From assembly GCA_035358815.1 (NCBI GenBank), contig DAOPQC010000001.1, positions 580,507 through 644,506 of the forward strand: 64,000 nucleotides of DNA, given 5' to 3'. This DNA comes from Thermoanaerobaculales bacterium. GTDB taxonomy: Bacteria; Acidobacteriota; Thermoanaerobaculia; Thermoanaerobaculales; Sulfomarinibacteraceae. Positions 42,551 to 50,020 of the stretch are shown here, one piece after another; within the stretch, counting starts at the first letter, position 1, and every line of letters starts with the position of its first letter. A program made the translations under genes and the position numbers. The notes under the pieces are model-generated. The model was not told the origin of the DNA. It made no database searches and saw only the letters and a list, made by a program, of their open reading frames with translations.

Positions 42551-42651
42551 GAACCGCGAAGACGCAAAGCGCGCAAAGAACCTAGGGCACTCGAGCTGGC
42601 GTTCTTTGGGCCGTCGTCGCGCTTTTAGCGCCCTTCGCGGTCCCTGCGCCC
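42551..42651. repeat. Hairpin element with GAACCGCGAAG ends
   Basis: TTGAACCGCGAAGACGCAAA and GCGCGCAAAGAAC at the left pair partly with GTTCTTTGGGC and CCCTTCGCGGT at the right. Similar CGCAAAG repeats are widespread between genes of environmental bacteria (general knowledge). Confidence 0.65.
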
Positions 42652-42685
42652 CGTCACTGCATTTGATGCGATGGGCCAGTGGGGA

Positions 42686-42717
42686 AGCGCGGGGGATGAG
42701 AGGGCTTGCCCCGCGCT
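42686..42717. terminator. Perfect 9-bp hairpin upstream of tRNA-Thr
   Basis: AGCGCGGGG (42686-42694) pairs with CCCCGCGCT (42709-42717) around a 14-nt loop. No T-run follows, so it may insulate the tRNA rather than terminate. Confidence 0.4.
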
Positions 42718-42734
42718 CCTTGTGGTGCTAGGCT
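42706..42734 (+). promoter_or_regulatory. Possible promoter of tRNA-Thr
   Basis: TTGCCC and TAGGCT are spaced by 17 bp and lie 10 bp before the tRNA 5' end. The -35 overlaps the right arm of a hairpin. Confidence 0.4.
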
Positions 42735-42743
42735 GCGCCCCGC

Positions 42744-42818
42744 GCCAACGTAGCTCAGCGGTAGAGCAAGTGATTCGTAATCACTAGGTCGTCGGTTCAA
42801 TCCCGACCGTTGGCTCCA
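42744..42818 (+). tRNA. tRNA-Thr (anticodon CGT)
   Basis: A 75-nt tRNA with encoded CCA. The acceptor stem GCCAACG pairs fully with CGTTGGC, the D-arm contains GCTCAGCGGTAGAGC, and the anticodon stem AGTGA/TCACT encloses TTCGTAA, giving CGT, which reads the threonine codon ACG. The T-arm GTCGGTTCAATCCCGAC is normal. Its 3' half is the integration target: an integrated element follows immediately and repeats this half at 53711. Confidence 0.97.
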
Positions 42819-42819
42819 G
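42772..42819 (+). repeat. attL: 48-bp direct repeat in tRNA-Thr
   Basis: From GATTCGTAATCACTAGG in the anticodon arm to CTCCAG after the tRNA end, identical to 53711-53758. It covers the anticodon loop, T-arm and acceptor 3' strand, the usual target region of tyrosine integrases. Integration rebuilds a complete tRNA on this side. Confidence 0.95.
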
Positions 42820-42887
42820 CCGAAACCCCAAACCCAACAACAATTTAAGCAAAAGCCCAGCGGAAGAGCCTCTCTGGCGGCCCTGGA

Positions 42888-42911
42888 TTTTGCCTCCCTT
42901 TTGACTCCCTT
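42888..42911 (+). promoter_or_regulatory. Candidate integrase/excisionase arm site, left end
   Basis: TTTTGCCTCCCTTTTGACTC followed by CCTT: two TGMCTCCCT 9-mers separated by 2 bp. A further TGCCTCCC pair is at 42930-42950. The same arrangement recurs before the integrase and near attR. Confidence 0.65.
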
Positions 42912-43049
42912 GGGGAAGAGGGCGTCGTTTTGCCTCCCGCGTGCCTCCCTGTCGGCTGTGCTGAGAGCCGATCTCGCGCGTGAGTTTTTTGGGTCGGAAG
43001 TTAGGTTGCGCTGTTTCTGCGCGGGACGATGGTTGTGGAGGTTGAGGTC

Positions 43050-43274
43050 ATGTTCGACTTTCTGACCATCGAAGAGGCCCGACAGCAGCTCAGGGATTCG
43101 AGCGGCGAGCCGCTGTTCGCCAAGGCACAGTTTTATCGCCTAGTCCGCGCTGGCGTGGTCCCGAGCCTGAGGGTGGGGAGGCGAGTCTTCGTCCCCGTCT
43201 CCAAGTGGGTCGAGTGGCTCGACAGCGGCGGTGCTGGTCTGGCTGGCGGATGGCGGAGCGCCCCCAGTGAGTAG
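43050..43274 (+). CDS. Excisionase-like helix-turn-helix protein
   Basis: A 74-aa DNA-binding protein of the MerR-like/HTH_17 excisionase type: FDFLTIEEARQQLRD, then FYRLVRAGVVPSLRVGRRVF and VPVSKWVEWLDS. Such proteins direct excision or replication of integrative elements. The ATG at 43050 lies 8 bp after GGAGG; an ATG at 43029 is an alternative. Position next to attL fits a Xis role. Confidence 0.75.
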   Translation: MFDFLTIEEARQQLRDSSGEPLFAKAQFYRLVRAGVVPSLRVGRRVFVPVSKWVEWLDSGGAGLAGGWRSAPSE

Positions 43275-44187
43275 GCCGCCTCGGTCGCCTGGGATGCTGG
43301 CACTATCCGACCTTCGGATCGACGGCGGGACTCAACCCCGCTGCGAGATCAACCTCACCCTCGTCAACGAGTACGCCGAAGCCATGACGGACGGCGAGAC
43401 CTTCCCGCCCGTCATCGTGTTCTTCGATGGGGTTGACCACTGGCTCGCTGACGGCTTCCACCGCTACCACGCGGCCAGCAGCATCGGTCTAACCGAGCTG
43501 GCGGCCGACATTAAGAAGGGCACCAAGCGCGACGCCGTCCTCTACTCAGTCGGAGCGAACGCGGACCACGGCCAGCGCCGCACGAATGCCGACAAGCGCC
43601 GCGCCGTGCTGGTGCTGCTCAACGATGAGGAGTGGGCGAAGTGGAGCGACCGCGAGATTGCGAGGCGGTGCAGGGTCGGCTACGACATGGTCGCCCGCCA
43701 TCGTCCATCACTACCCGAATCGGATAGTGACACCCCGCCCTCACGCAAATACACCGACCGCCACGGCAACGCGTCAACGATGCACACCGAGAACATCGGG
43801 AAGACTCGACCGGAGCCACATCCCGAAGACAAGCCCGCTCTCCCGCTCGGCCCACCAGCTGACGGCTTGCAGTTCGCACGGATGGCGATAGCAGACCTGG
43901 AGCAGATTCGCGATGACGACATCGAACACGACGAAGCGCTCGCTGCGGTCGCTGACACGATCCAACGAAGACGGCTCCGCCCTATCGATCCTAGGAGGGT
44001 CCTGAGGAACATCGAGATCAACTTGGAGTGGATCGGCAACCACCTGTCCGGTTTTTCACCTGCCGAGTGTGACAACGAGATCGCCGGCCTCTACGACGAG
44101 ATCGCGAAGCACCTCCGAACGATTCGCCGAGTCCTCAATGAGAAGAGGAGAGCATCGCCGAAGGCCGTCTCCCCGGGTCGCGCATGA
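43267..44187 (+). CDS. ParB-like nuclease-domain protein
   Basis: A 306-aa protein. ALSDLRIDGGTQPRCEINLTLV and YAEAMTDGETFPPVIVFFDG with LADGFHRYHAASSIG form a ParB/sulfiredoxin-like domain, here with GFHRYHAA in place of the classical GERRWRA. A helix-turn-helix follows (WSDREIARRCRVGYDMVARH). The C-terminal half is helical. It could mark the element for partition, regulate transcription or nick DNA. The GTG start overlaps the upstream gene by 8 bp; ATG 43294 is possible. Confidence 0.78.
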   Translation: MSRPPRSPGMLALSDLRIDGGTQPRCEINLTLVNEYAEAMTDGETFPPVIVFFDGVDHWLADGFHRYHAASSIGLTELAADIKKGTKRDAVLYSVGANADHGQRRTNADKRRAVLVLLNDEEWAKWSDREIARRCRVGYDMVARHRPSLPESDSDTPPSRKYTDRHGNASTMHTENIGKTRPEPHPEDKPALPLGPPADGLQFARMAIADLEQIRDDDIEHDEALAAVADTIQRRRLRPIDPRRVLRNIEINLEWIGNHLSGFSPAECDNEIAGLYDEIAKHLRTIRRVLNEKRRASPKAVSPGRA

Positions 44188-45854
44188 TGGCCGCCTCCGC
44201 CGACACCATCCGCGAAGCGATCGAGGCCGCCCTCGGAGCCGCGCTCATCTCCGTGACTGCCGCCAAGACGGTCGCCGAGTCCCTGGAGGCCGACGACTTC
44301 CCGCAGGTCCAGCATCGAGTTGTGTTCGAGGCGATCCAGCGCCTGATCGGACGCGGAGTTGCCCTCGACGTGCTGACCGTGGTCGCCGAGCTGGAGGCCG
44401 CGGACAAGCTCAAGGCCGCCGGCGGGGCGAGCCGGGTCAGCGACTTGATGGACTCCTGCCCGGACCCGGAGCGGGTCGAGGCCTACATCGAGATCATCAA
44501 GCGCGCGACCGCCGAGGTGAGCCTCGATGCGGCGCTGCGGCGGGCGAAGGCCGGAGACGAGGGGGCGGTCACCACCGCGATCGCCGCGCTCGAACAGCTC
44601 AGGCCGCGGCCCGCCGCCCCAGAGACCCCCAGCGCGCCCGAGTGGCCCACCCTGCAACCCGAGGCGCTGCACGGGCTCGCCGGCGAGATCGTCAGCGCGA
44701 TCGCTCCGAGAACCGAAAGCGACCCGGTCGCGATCTTGGCGCAGCTGCTGGTCGCGGTCGGCAGCGCGATCGGGCGCGCGCCGTACTTCATGGTCGAGGC
44801 CGACAGGCATGGAGTCAACGAGTTCATCGTGTTGGTCGGGCGCTCCGCACGGAGTCGCAAGGGCACGAGCCTCGGTCACGTCAGGAGGCTTCTCCGAGGT
44901 GCCGATGAGGGATGGTCCAGCGAGTGCCACGCCTCCGGCCTCGGCTCCGGGGAAGGTCTGGTCTGGGCGATCCGCGACCAAATTGTGAAGTTCGAGAAGG
45001 GGGCGGAGGTCGTGGTCGATTCGGGCGTCGCCGACAAGCGACTCCTCGTCACCGAGGCCGAGTTCGGTGCGGTGTTGAAGGTGCTCCAGCGCCCCGGCTC
45101 CACATTGAGCCCGGTGATCCGCGACAGCTGGGACGGTCACGACCTGCGGACAACCACCAAGAACAGCCCCGCCCGGGCGACGGCTCCCCACATCTCCATC
45201 TTGGGCCACATCACCGCCGAGGAGCTGCGCGCCCTCCTCCTCGAAACGGAGTGCGCCAACGGCTTCGCCAACCGCGTCATGTGGTTGTTGGTGCGGCGGG
45301 CTCGGCTACTCCCCGAGGGCGGCGGATTGATGGGGGATGAGTTCAGCGGTTTCGTGCGGCAGCTCCAAAAAGTTCTTGACCACGGCCGACGATGTGGCGA
45401 GCTGAAGAGGACGCCGGCGGCCCGTGAGGCTTGGGCCGCGATCTACCCCGAGCTATCGGCCGACCGCCCCGGGTTGCTTGGGGCGATGACGGCGCGGGCC
45501 GAGGCCCACTGCGTTCGGCTGTCTCTCCTCTACGCGCTCCTTGATAGCTCGCCCGTGATCGAGGTGCAGCACCTGGCCGCGGCCTTGGCCCTCTGGCAGT
45601 ACGCCGAGGATTCCGCGCGGTACATCTTCGGCGCTGCCCTCGGCGATCCCGTGGCCGACCGGCTCCTCGACACGATCCGCACCTCTCCCGAGGGCGCGAC
45701 GATGACGGTGCTCCATGACGCGCTCGGCCGCAACGTACCGGCGGCGCGGATCACCGCCGCCCTCCAACACCTGGAAGGTCTCGACCTCGTCTTCATGGAG
45801 CGACTGACGAAGACGGGCGGCAGGCCCGCGATCGTCTGGAGGCCAAGGCGATGA
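44184..45854 (+). CDS. DnaB-N / DUF3987-like replication protein
   Basis: A 556-aa protein. Residues about 5-110 resemble the N-terminal domain of replicative helicase DnaB (ALGAALISVTAAKTVAESL, HRVVFEAIQRLIGRGVALDV, AAGGASRVSDLMDSCPDP). Residues about 160-460 resemble DUF3987: EIVSAIAPRTESDPVAILAQ, a P-loop-like VGRSARSRKGTS and FGAVLKVLQRPGSTLS. The C-terminus has a winged-helix-like stretch. DUF3987 proteins are common in phage-related replication modules. It probably loads or acts as the element's replication protein. ATGA overlaps on both sides show an operon. Confidence 0.75.
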   Translation: MMAASADTIREAIEAALGAALISVTAAKTVAESLEADDFPQVQHRVVFEAIQRLIGRGVALDVLTVVAELEAADKLKAAGGASRVSDLMDSCPDPERVEAYIEIIKRATAEVSLDAALRRAKAGDEGAVTTAIAALEQLRPRPAAPETPSAPEWPTLQPEALHGLAGEIVSAIAPRTESDPVAILAQLLVAVGSAIGRAPYFMVEADRHGVNEFIVLVGRSARSRKGTSLGHVRRLLRGADEGWSSECHASGLGSGEGLVWAIRDQIVKFEKGAEVVVDSGVADKRLLVTEAEFGAVLKVLQRPGSTLSPVIRDSWDGHDLRTTTKNSPARATAPHISILGHITAEELRALLLETECANGFANRVMWLLVRRARLLPEGGGLMGDEFSGFVRQLQKVLDHGRRCGELKRTPAAREAWAAIYPELSADRPGLLGAMTARAEAHCVRLSLLYALLDSSPVIEVQHLAAALALWQYAEDSARYIFGAALGDPVADRLLDTIRTSPEGATMTVLHDALGRNVPAARITAALQHLEGLDLVFMERLTKTGGRPAIVWRPRR

Positions 45855-46210
45855 GCGCCCTCGACACGATCCGCCGACTGATCGCCAGCGGGGCCGAGGG
45901 GCTTAATTCGTTAGTTCGTGTTACTTCGTGCCCTCGGCCCTCCCCAGAACCAACCTCGGAGCCGTCCCCGGAGGAGCCCGACAGCACGAATTTAAACGAG
46001 GAAACGAAGAAAGCCCCCGGTGACTGGACCGAAGTCAGCATCCCGCCGCCGCCCGTGACCTTGGCCGAGCTGGAGGCCGACCTCCGGCACTGGCCCGGTG
46101 TGCCGCGGTGTGCGGTCGCCGAGTTGGAGCGCGCCGGCGTCCCTCGCGAGGAGGCGATGGTCCGCGTGCGCGAGCAGTACCAAGAACAAGGGGAGGAAGC
46201 CGATGAGTGA
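45851..46210 (+). CDS. Small acidic protein of unknown function
   Basis: A 119-aa acidic protein translationally coupled to the replication gene (ATGA). It has a Pro/Ser/Glu-rich linker (about residues 28-60) between a short helix (SALDTIRRLIASGAEGLNSL) and a helical C-terminus (LAELEADLRHWPGVPRCAVAELERAG). No known domain is recognised. Similar proline-rich tails follow DUF3987 genes in other elements (inference). Confidence 0.65.
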   Translation: MSALDTIRRLIASGAEGLNSLVRVTSCPRPSPEPTSEPSPEEPDSTNLNEETKKAPGDWTEVSIPPPPVTLAELEADLRHWPGVPRCAVAELERAGVPREEAMVRVREQYQEQGEEADE

Positions 46211-46222
46211 GGAGGTCAAACG

Positions 46223-46981
46223 GTGATCGCAAACACGTACTCTCAAGAGGAACGTCGGGGTCAAGCCTTCGGCAGTCCGCCTCCCGGTTGGGAGCGGTGC
46301 GCCGGCGACCCCGGCTTGATCAAGATTCCAGCCGTCGCCTTGGTCGAGGCCGCCCGGTTTCAGCGCGAGTTCCGAATCGCCGCCGGCGGGGCGCTGGTGC
46401 TCGGGACCGAGTACGCGCTGGCTGTCGTCGGTGATCCCGGCGAGCGCGTCCTGGTCTCCGACCACTACTCCTCCCACGGCATCGGGCCGCTCGGAATCAA
46501 GGTTGCGGCGGGCCTCGTGCATGACGGCGCGAAGTTCTACAACCTCGCCGGCCTCGACGTAGGCAAGCCGCTGCCTGCCCACTGGCCGCGGCTCCTCGGC
46601 TCGTTGCATCACAGCGGCGATCGGGTCGTCGATGAGCAGGCGGTCTACGCGATGGTCAGCTCGGCGGAATGGCCGTTCACCGTCGAGGAGTGGGAGGGGG
46701 CCTTCGCCGAAGTCGCCGGCGGGATGCTCCCGATCCGGCGCGGGTGCCGCGAACGAATCCTCAAGGCCTACCACGCACTGACGCCGCGCGAACAAGGCCT
46801 AACCCTCCGCAAGGCCGCCGCCTGCCGTGAGCTGGCCGACTTCAACAAGGGCGATCTCGACAATCCGGTGTGCGAGAAGGTGTTCCTTCACGCCCTAGAG
46901 ACCGCGATCGGCTCGGCCGGCGTGGCGGGGTTGCGGGCGCTGGAGGCCGGAATCGTTGGCGATGGTCATGCGGCGGGCTGA
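46223..46981 (+). CDS. Element protein of unknown function
   Basis: A 252-aa soluble protein with GTG start and a strong GAGGAGGTC site. A beta-rich N-terminal half (ALVLGTEYALAVVGDPGERV, HGIGPLGIKVAAGLVHDG) precedes a helical C-terminal half (FTVEEWEGAFAEVAGGML, ERILKAYHALTPREQGLTLR). No family is recognised. It lies within the element's replication-to-packaging operon. Confidence 0.7.
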   Translation: MIANTYSQEERRGQAFGSPPPGWERCAGDPGLIKIPAVALVEAARFQREFRIAAGGALVLGTEYALAVVGDPGERVLVSDHYSSHGIGPLGIKVAAGLVHDGAKFYNLAGLDVGKPLPAHWPRLLGSLHHSGDRVVDEQAVYAMVSSAEWPFTVEEWEGAFAEVAGGMLPIRRGCRERILKAYHALTPREQGLTLRKAAACRELADFNKGDLDNPVCEKVFLHALETAIGSAGVAGLRALEAGIVGDGHAAG

Positions 46982-47114
46982 GTGTCGGCCGCCGCGGGGG
47001 GTGGGGCGGTTCCTGATCTTCCCGCCCTGCCCCCGTCTTTTCGAAAAAGGGAGCGACCCTGCTCTCGGTGGAGCGCGTCCGAGCAGGCGCTCGGCGGCGG
47101 TGCGCGCCCGCCGT

Positions 47115-47132
47115 TGGCCGTCTGGTCGGCCA
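47115..47132. other. Small perfect hairpin in intra-element gap
   Basis: TGGCCG and CGGCCA enclose TCTGGT. The surrounding 46982-47309 segment (328 bp) has no confident gene: a 111-residue GTG reading frame spans it but has no ribosome site and biased composition. Confidence 0.4.
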
Positions 47133-47246
47133 CTCGGGGCCGCTCCCAGTTTTCTAAGGTTCCGGGCGCAATCATGCGGCGCTCGGAGGCGTCGAGGGCT
47201 GGCCTCTGGCGAGATCCCCGGCCCACGGCGCGGTCTCCTTTCACTT

Positions 47247-47284
47247 GGGAGGGCGGGCGGGTTTCAGTCCCGCTCGTCCCTCCC
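47247..47284. other. Strong GC hairpin before 47310 gene
   Basis: GGGAGGGCGGGCGGG pairs with CCCGCTCGTCCCTCCC around TTTCAGT, with one bulge and one wobble. It may be a terminator, processing signal or part of a packaging site. Confidence 0.5.
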
Positions 47285-47309
47285 GCTTTCAATCAACTCG
47301 GAGGTGACG

Positions 47310-47594
47310 ATGAGTGACAACGAAGTAATCGAGAAGCTGATCGAGCCTATCGGCTCACGGACGCCGCCGCGGCTCCTCGTCATCCGCGACGCCCTCAACC
47401 ATCAACTCGCCCCTGTAGGCAGCGATGAACGGCGGGCAGTGCGGCAGCTGGCGGATACGGTCTGGGCCTTGCGGATGGAGCCGAATCCCGACCGACGCGC
47501 GGAGTTGCACGTCGAGATGCTCGGCCAAGTCGACAGCGTCCGAAAGATGCAGCGGCAGCGCGAGGAAGCAAGGCGCGCCCGCGGGGAGGAGTGA
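47310..47594 (+). CDS. Small helical protein
   Basis: A 94-aa charged helical protein. The ATG at 47310 lies 5 bp after GGAGGTGACG. Sequence: SDNEVIEKLIEPIGS, RRAVRQLADTVWALRM and a C-terminal coiled-coil-like MLGQVDSVRKMQRQREEARR. No family recognised. It is the first of a group of small genes leading to the terminase. Confidence 0.65.
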   Translation: MSDNEVIEKLIEPIGSRTPPRLLVIRDALNHQLAPVGSDERRAVRQLADTVWALRMEPNPDRRAELHVEMLGQVDSVRKMQRQREEARRARGEE

Positions 47595-47595
47595 C

Positions 47596-47841
47596 ATGAG
47601 CGATGACAGCAGACCGCCGGAGTTGAGCTTCGAACGGCTGCACCGGCAGTACATCGAGCGATACCGCCCGCAGGGTGAGATCGAGCGTCGGGCAGTGGAT
47701 CAGGCCGCCCGGGAGGGCTACAGGTTGCGAACCGAAGCGACACCGGAGGGACGGGAGGCGGCGCTCGAATCGCTCCTGCAAACCGCCGAGCGGATCAGCC
47801 GACTCCAGCGGGAGCGGAGAGAGAGATCGAGGAAGCGATGA
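47596..47841 (+). CDS. Small helical protein
   Basis: An 81-aa protein, very charged (19 Arg), with a strong GGGGAGGAG site and only 1 bp after the previous stop. Its helices (ELSFERLHRQYIERYRPQ; EGREAALESLLQTAERIS) suggest a nucleic-acid or protein-binding role. No family recognised. Confidence 0.65.
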   Translation: MSDDSRPPELSFERLHRQYIERYRPQGEIERRAVDQAAREGYRLRTEATPEGREAALESLLQTAERISRLQRERRERSRKR

Positions 47842-47879
47842 GTACTCGAATCGCCGAGAGGGACACGGGGAGCGATTGA

Positions 47880-48380
47880 ATGCCGCGGAAATGCACTGTG
47901 TGTATGCACCCGCAGGTCGCGGCGATCAATCAGGCGATCGTCGAAGCGAAGCCGTTGCGGAGAATAGCGGCGGATCATTCGGTATCCGAGTCGGCGATGA
48001 ACAGGCACGCGAAAGAACACCTGCCGGCCACCCTGAGCGTCGCTGTCGAGGCGGCAGAGATCACCCATGCCGACCAGCTCCTCGCCGACCTCAGAGCCTT
48101 ACAGGCCCGCGCGCTGGGCATTCTCGATCAGGCTGAGTCCGCGGGCAGGCTGCGCGATGCCACCGCCGCGATCCGTGAGGTGAGGGGGTGCGTGGAGTTG
48201 TTGGGCAAGCTCGCCGGCGAGCTGGAGACGGGGACCACGGTCAACGTCGCGAACATCATTTCAGCGCCGGAGTGGAGCCGCCTGCGGTCAATCCTCCTCG
48301 ACGCGCTGGAGGAGTACCCCGATGCCAGGGCCGCGGCTGGCCGCGCTCTGCTAGAGGCCGAGAATGCGCCTCGCCGGTGA
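47880..48380 (+). CDS. Small-terminase-like DNA-binding protein
   Basis: A 166-aa protein. MPRKCTVCMHPQVAAINQAI has a CxxC pair, followed by a helix-turn-helix (RRIAADHSVSESAMNRHAKEH) and long helices (ADQLLADLRALQARALGILD; ATAAIREVRGCVELLGKLAG). This layout is typical of genes placed just before terminase ATPases in actinobacterial and acidobacterial elements, and fits a small terminase that recognises the packaging site. The call is from position and layout. It overlaps the next gene by 17 bp. Confidence 0.7.
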   Translation: MPRKCTVCMHPQVAAINQAIVEAKPLRRIAADHSVSESAMNRHAKEHLPATLSVAVEAAEITHADQLLADLRALQARALGILDQAESAGRLRDATAAIREVRGCVELLGKLAGELETGTTVNVANIISAPEWSRLRSILLDALEEYPDARAAAGRALLEAENAPRR

Positions 48381-49122
48381 CCTCGCCCTCGGCCTTGACC
48401 CCGCGCTCATGTTCGCCTTTGCGGTTGGGCCTCCTGACGCCTGGCAGGCCGACGCCCTCCGATCACGAGCACCTCGGATGCTCTGGAATGCCAGCAGGCA
48501 GTCGGGAAAGAGCACCGTTGCCGCCGCGCTCGCCGTCCACCGCGCAACCTATCGCGCCGGCTCGCTGATCCTCCTCATCTCTCCAAGCCAGCGACAGAGC
48601 GGCGAGCTGTTCACGAAAGCGCGCTCGGTCTACCGCTCGATCGGTGAGCCGGTCGCGATCCGCGCCGAGTCCGCCCTCCGGTTGGAGCTTGAGAACTCCA
48701 GCCGGATCATCTCCCTGCCCGGGGCGGAGGGGACGATCAGAGGCTATTCCGGCGTGAGCCTCTTGATCCTCGACGAAGCCGCGCGGATCGACGACGACCT
48801 GTACGTCGCCTGCCGGCCGATGCTCGCGGTGTCGGGTGGTCGGTTGCTCGCCTTGAGCACGCCCTTTGGCCGGAGGGGCTGGTGGTTCGAGGCGTGGTCG
48901 GATGGCGGCCCGAGCTGGGAGCGGGTGAGGGTGACGGCTCACGACTGCCCCCGGATCTCGGCGGAGTTCTTGGAACACGAGCGGGCCGAGATGGACGACT
49001 GGCACTTCCGCCAGGAGTACATGACGGAGTTCGCCGACAACGCGGACGCCGCCTTTAACGCCGACCTGATCCGCGCCGCGCTGAGTGACGACGTAAAGCC
49101 GTTGATTGTGAGGGCAAGATGA
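48364..49122 (+). CDS. Terminase large subunit, ATPase domain
   Basis: A 252-aa ATPase. Walker A-like SRQSGKSTVAAALAVH near residue 45, Walker B LLILDEAARIDDD near 137, and the coupling motif LALSTPFGRRGW near 166 are terminase-like. In phages one chain of about 500 residues carries both ATPase and nuclease; here the chain ends after the ATPase and the nuclease is the next gene, coupled by ATGA. It would power DNA translocation into a capsid. Confidence 0.88.
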   Translation: MRLAGDLALGLDPALMFAFAVGPPDAWQADALRSRAPRMLWNASRQSGKSTVAAALAVHRATYRAGSLILLISPSQRQSGELFTKARSVYRSIGEPVAIRAESALRLELENSSRIISLPGAEGTIRGYSGVSLLILDEAARIDDDLYVACRPMLAVSGGRLLALSTPFGRRGWWFEAWSDGGPSWERVRVTAHDCPRISAEFLEHERAEMDDWHFRQEYMTEFADNADAAFNADLIRAALSDDVKPLIVRAR

Positions 49123-49895
49123 GCGCACCGCGCTTCACTGTTGGAGTTGATCTTGGGCAGGCGAACGACTACACCGCCGCGGTCGTGATCGAGTCCGAGT
49201 GGAGGGGTGAGTTCAAGCCGGAGCTGGAGGTCCGCGTTCGACACCTCGACCGCTGGAGGGGTGTCAGCTACGTCGAGGTCGTCGACCGCCTGGCCGAGCT
49301 GCGGGCGATGCCGGGTCTACAGGATGCCGCCCTCGTGGTCGACGCCACCGGGGTCGGGCGCGCGGTGGTCGACATGATCCGCGAGGCCAACCTCCGGCCG
49401 GTGCCGGTCTCGATCACGAGCGGCGAGAATGCCCATCAGGACGAAGAGTCAGGCCACTGGAGGGTCCCAAAGAAAGACCTCGTCTCCGTGATCCAGAGCC
49501 TACTCCACCGCCGGCGGCTCCTGGTGGCCCGGGGTCTCCGCCTGGCCGAGACGCTGCTAGAGGAGTTGTCCAACTTCGAAATCAGGGTTTCCGCCGTGGG
49601 CAGCGTTCAATACGGGACTTGGCGCGAGAACGCACATGACGACCTTGTTCTCGCCGTCTCGCTGGCGGCGTGGTGGGCTCGGCGGTTCACCCGCGCGCCG
49701 GCGGCCTACCACAGGATTGCGGGGCGGCCCCGGACATGGGGCGACCGACCACGGTACTTCGCCGAGGACCGGCTCCGGGGGAGAGACCCCTATGTGAAGT
49801 GCCCCGAGGATCAAGCGGCAAGTGACCTGTTAGGGGCGGCGGCTTGGCGGGATTACGTGCGACGCTACCGCCGCGATCATCGGGGAGAGGAATGA
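49119..49895 (+). CDS. Terminase large subunit, RNase H-like nuclease domain
   Basis: A 258-aa protein with TerL nuclease features: VGVDLGQANDYTAAVV (first metal Asp), LVVDATGVGRAVVDM (second) and AHDDLVLAVSLAAWWA (third Asp pair). This domain cuts concatemeric DNA during packaging. It has its own start with GAGGGC upstream, so the split appears natural and not a frameshift. The two chains add up to normal TerL length (510). Confidence 0.87.
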   Translation: MSAPRFTVGVDLGQANDYTAAVVIESEWRGEFKPELEVRVRHLDRWRGVSYVEVVDRLAELRAMPGLQDAALVVDATGVGRAVVDMIREANLRPVPVSITSGENAHQDEESGHWRVPKKDLVSVIQSLLHRRRLLVARGLRLAETLLEELSNFEIRVSAVGSVQYGTWRENAHDDLVLAVSLAAWWARRFTRAPAAYHRIAGRPRTWGDRPRYFAEDRLRGRDPYVKCPEDQAASDLLGAAAWRDYVRRYRRDHRGEE

Positions 49896-49959
49896 TGTGG
49901 AGATCCGCAGTCAACACATCATAGGCTAACTCATTTGTGTCCAATGGTGAAATTCCTCA

Positions 49960-49979
49960 TGCCTCCCTATTGACTCCCT
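49960..49979 (+). promoter_or_regulatory. Candidate arm site upstream of integrase
   Basis: TGCCTCCCTATTGACTCCCT, two 9-mers with a 2-bp spacer, 42 bp before the integrase start; one base differs from the other sites. It may let the integrase control its own promoter. Confidence 0.6.
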
Positions 49980-50020
49980 GAGTATGTTCCTGTAACGTTG
50001 TGTGCGGGAGGATTCCAGCC

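Noticed and set aside
46982..47317. 111-aa GTG frame in the element gap
   Set aside because: No ribosome site, low-complexity Pro/Arg-rich sequence and overlap with strong hairpins; treated as non-coding.
49110..49130. Frameshift joining the two terminase genes
   Set aside because: The downstream gene has its own ATG and ribosome site and the ATGA overlap is the usual style of this operon, so a natural split is preferred.
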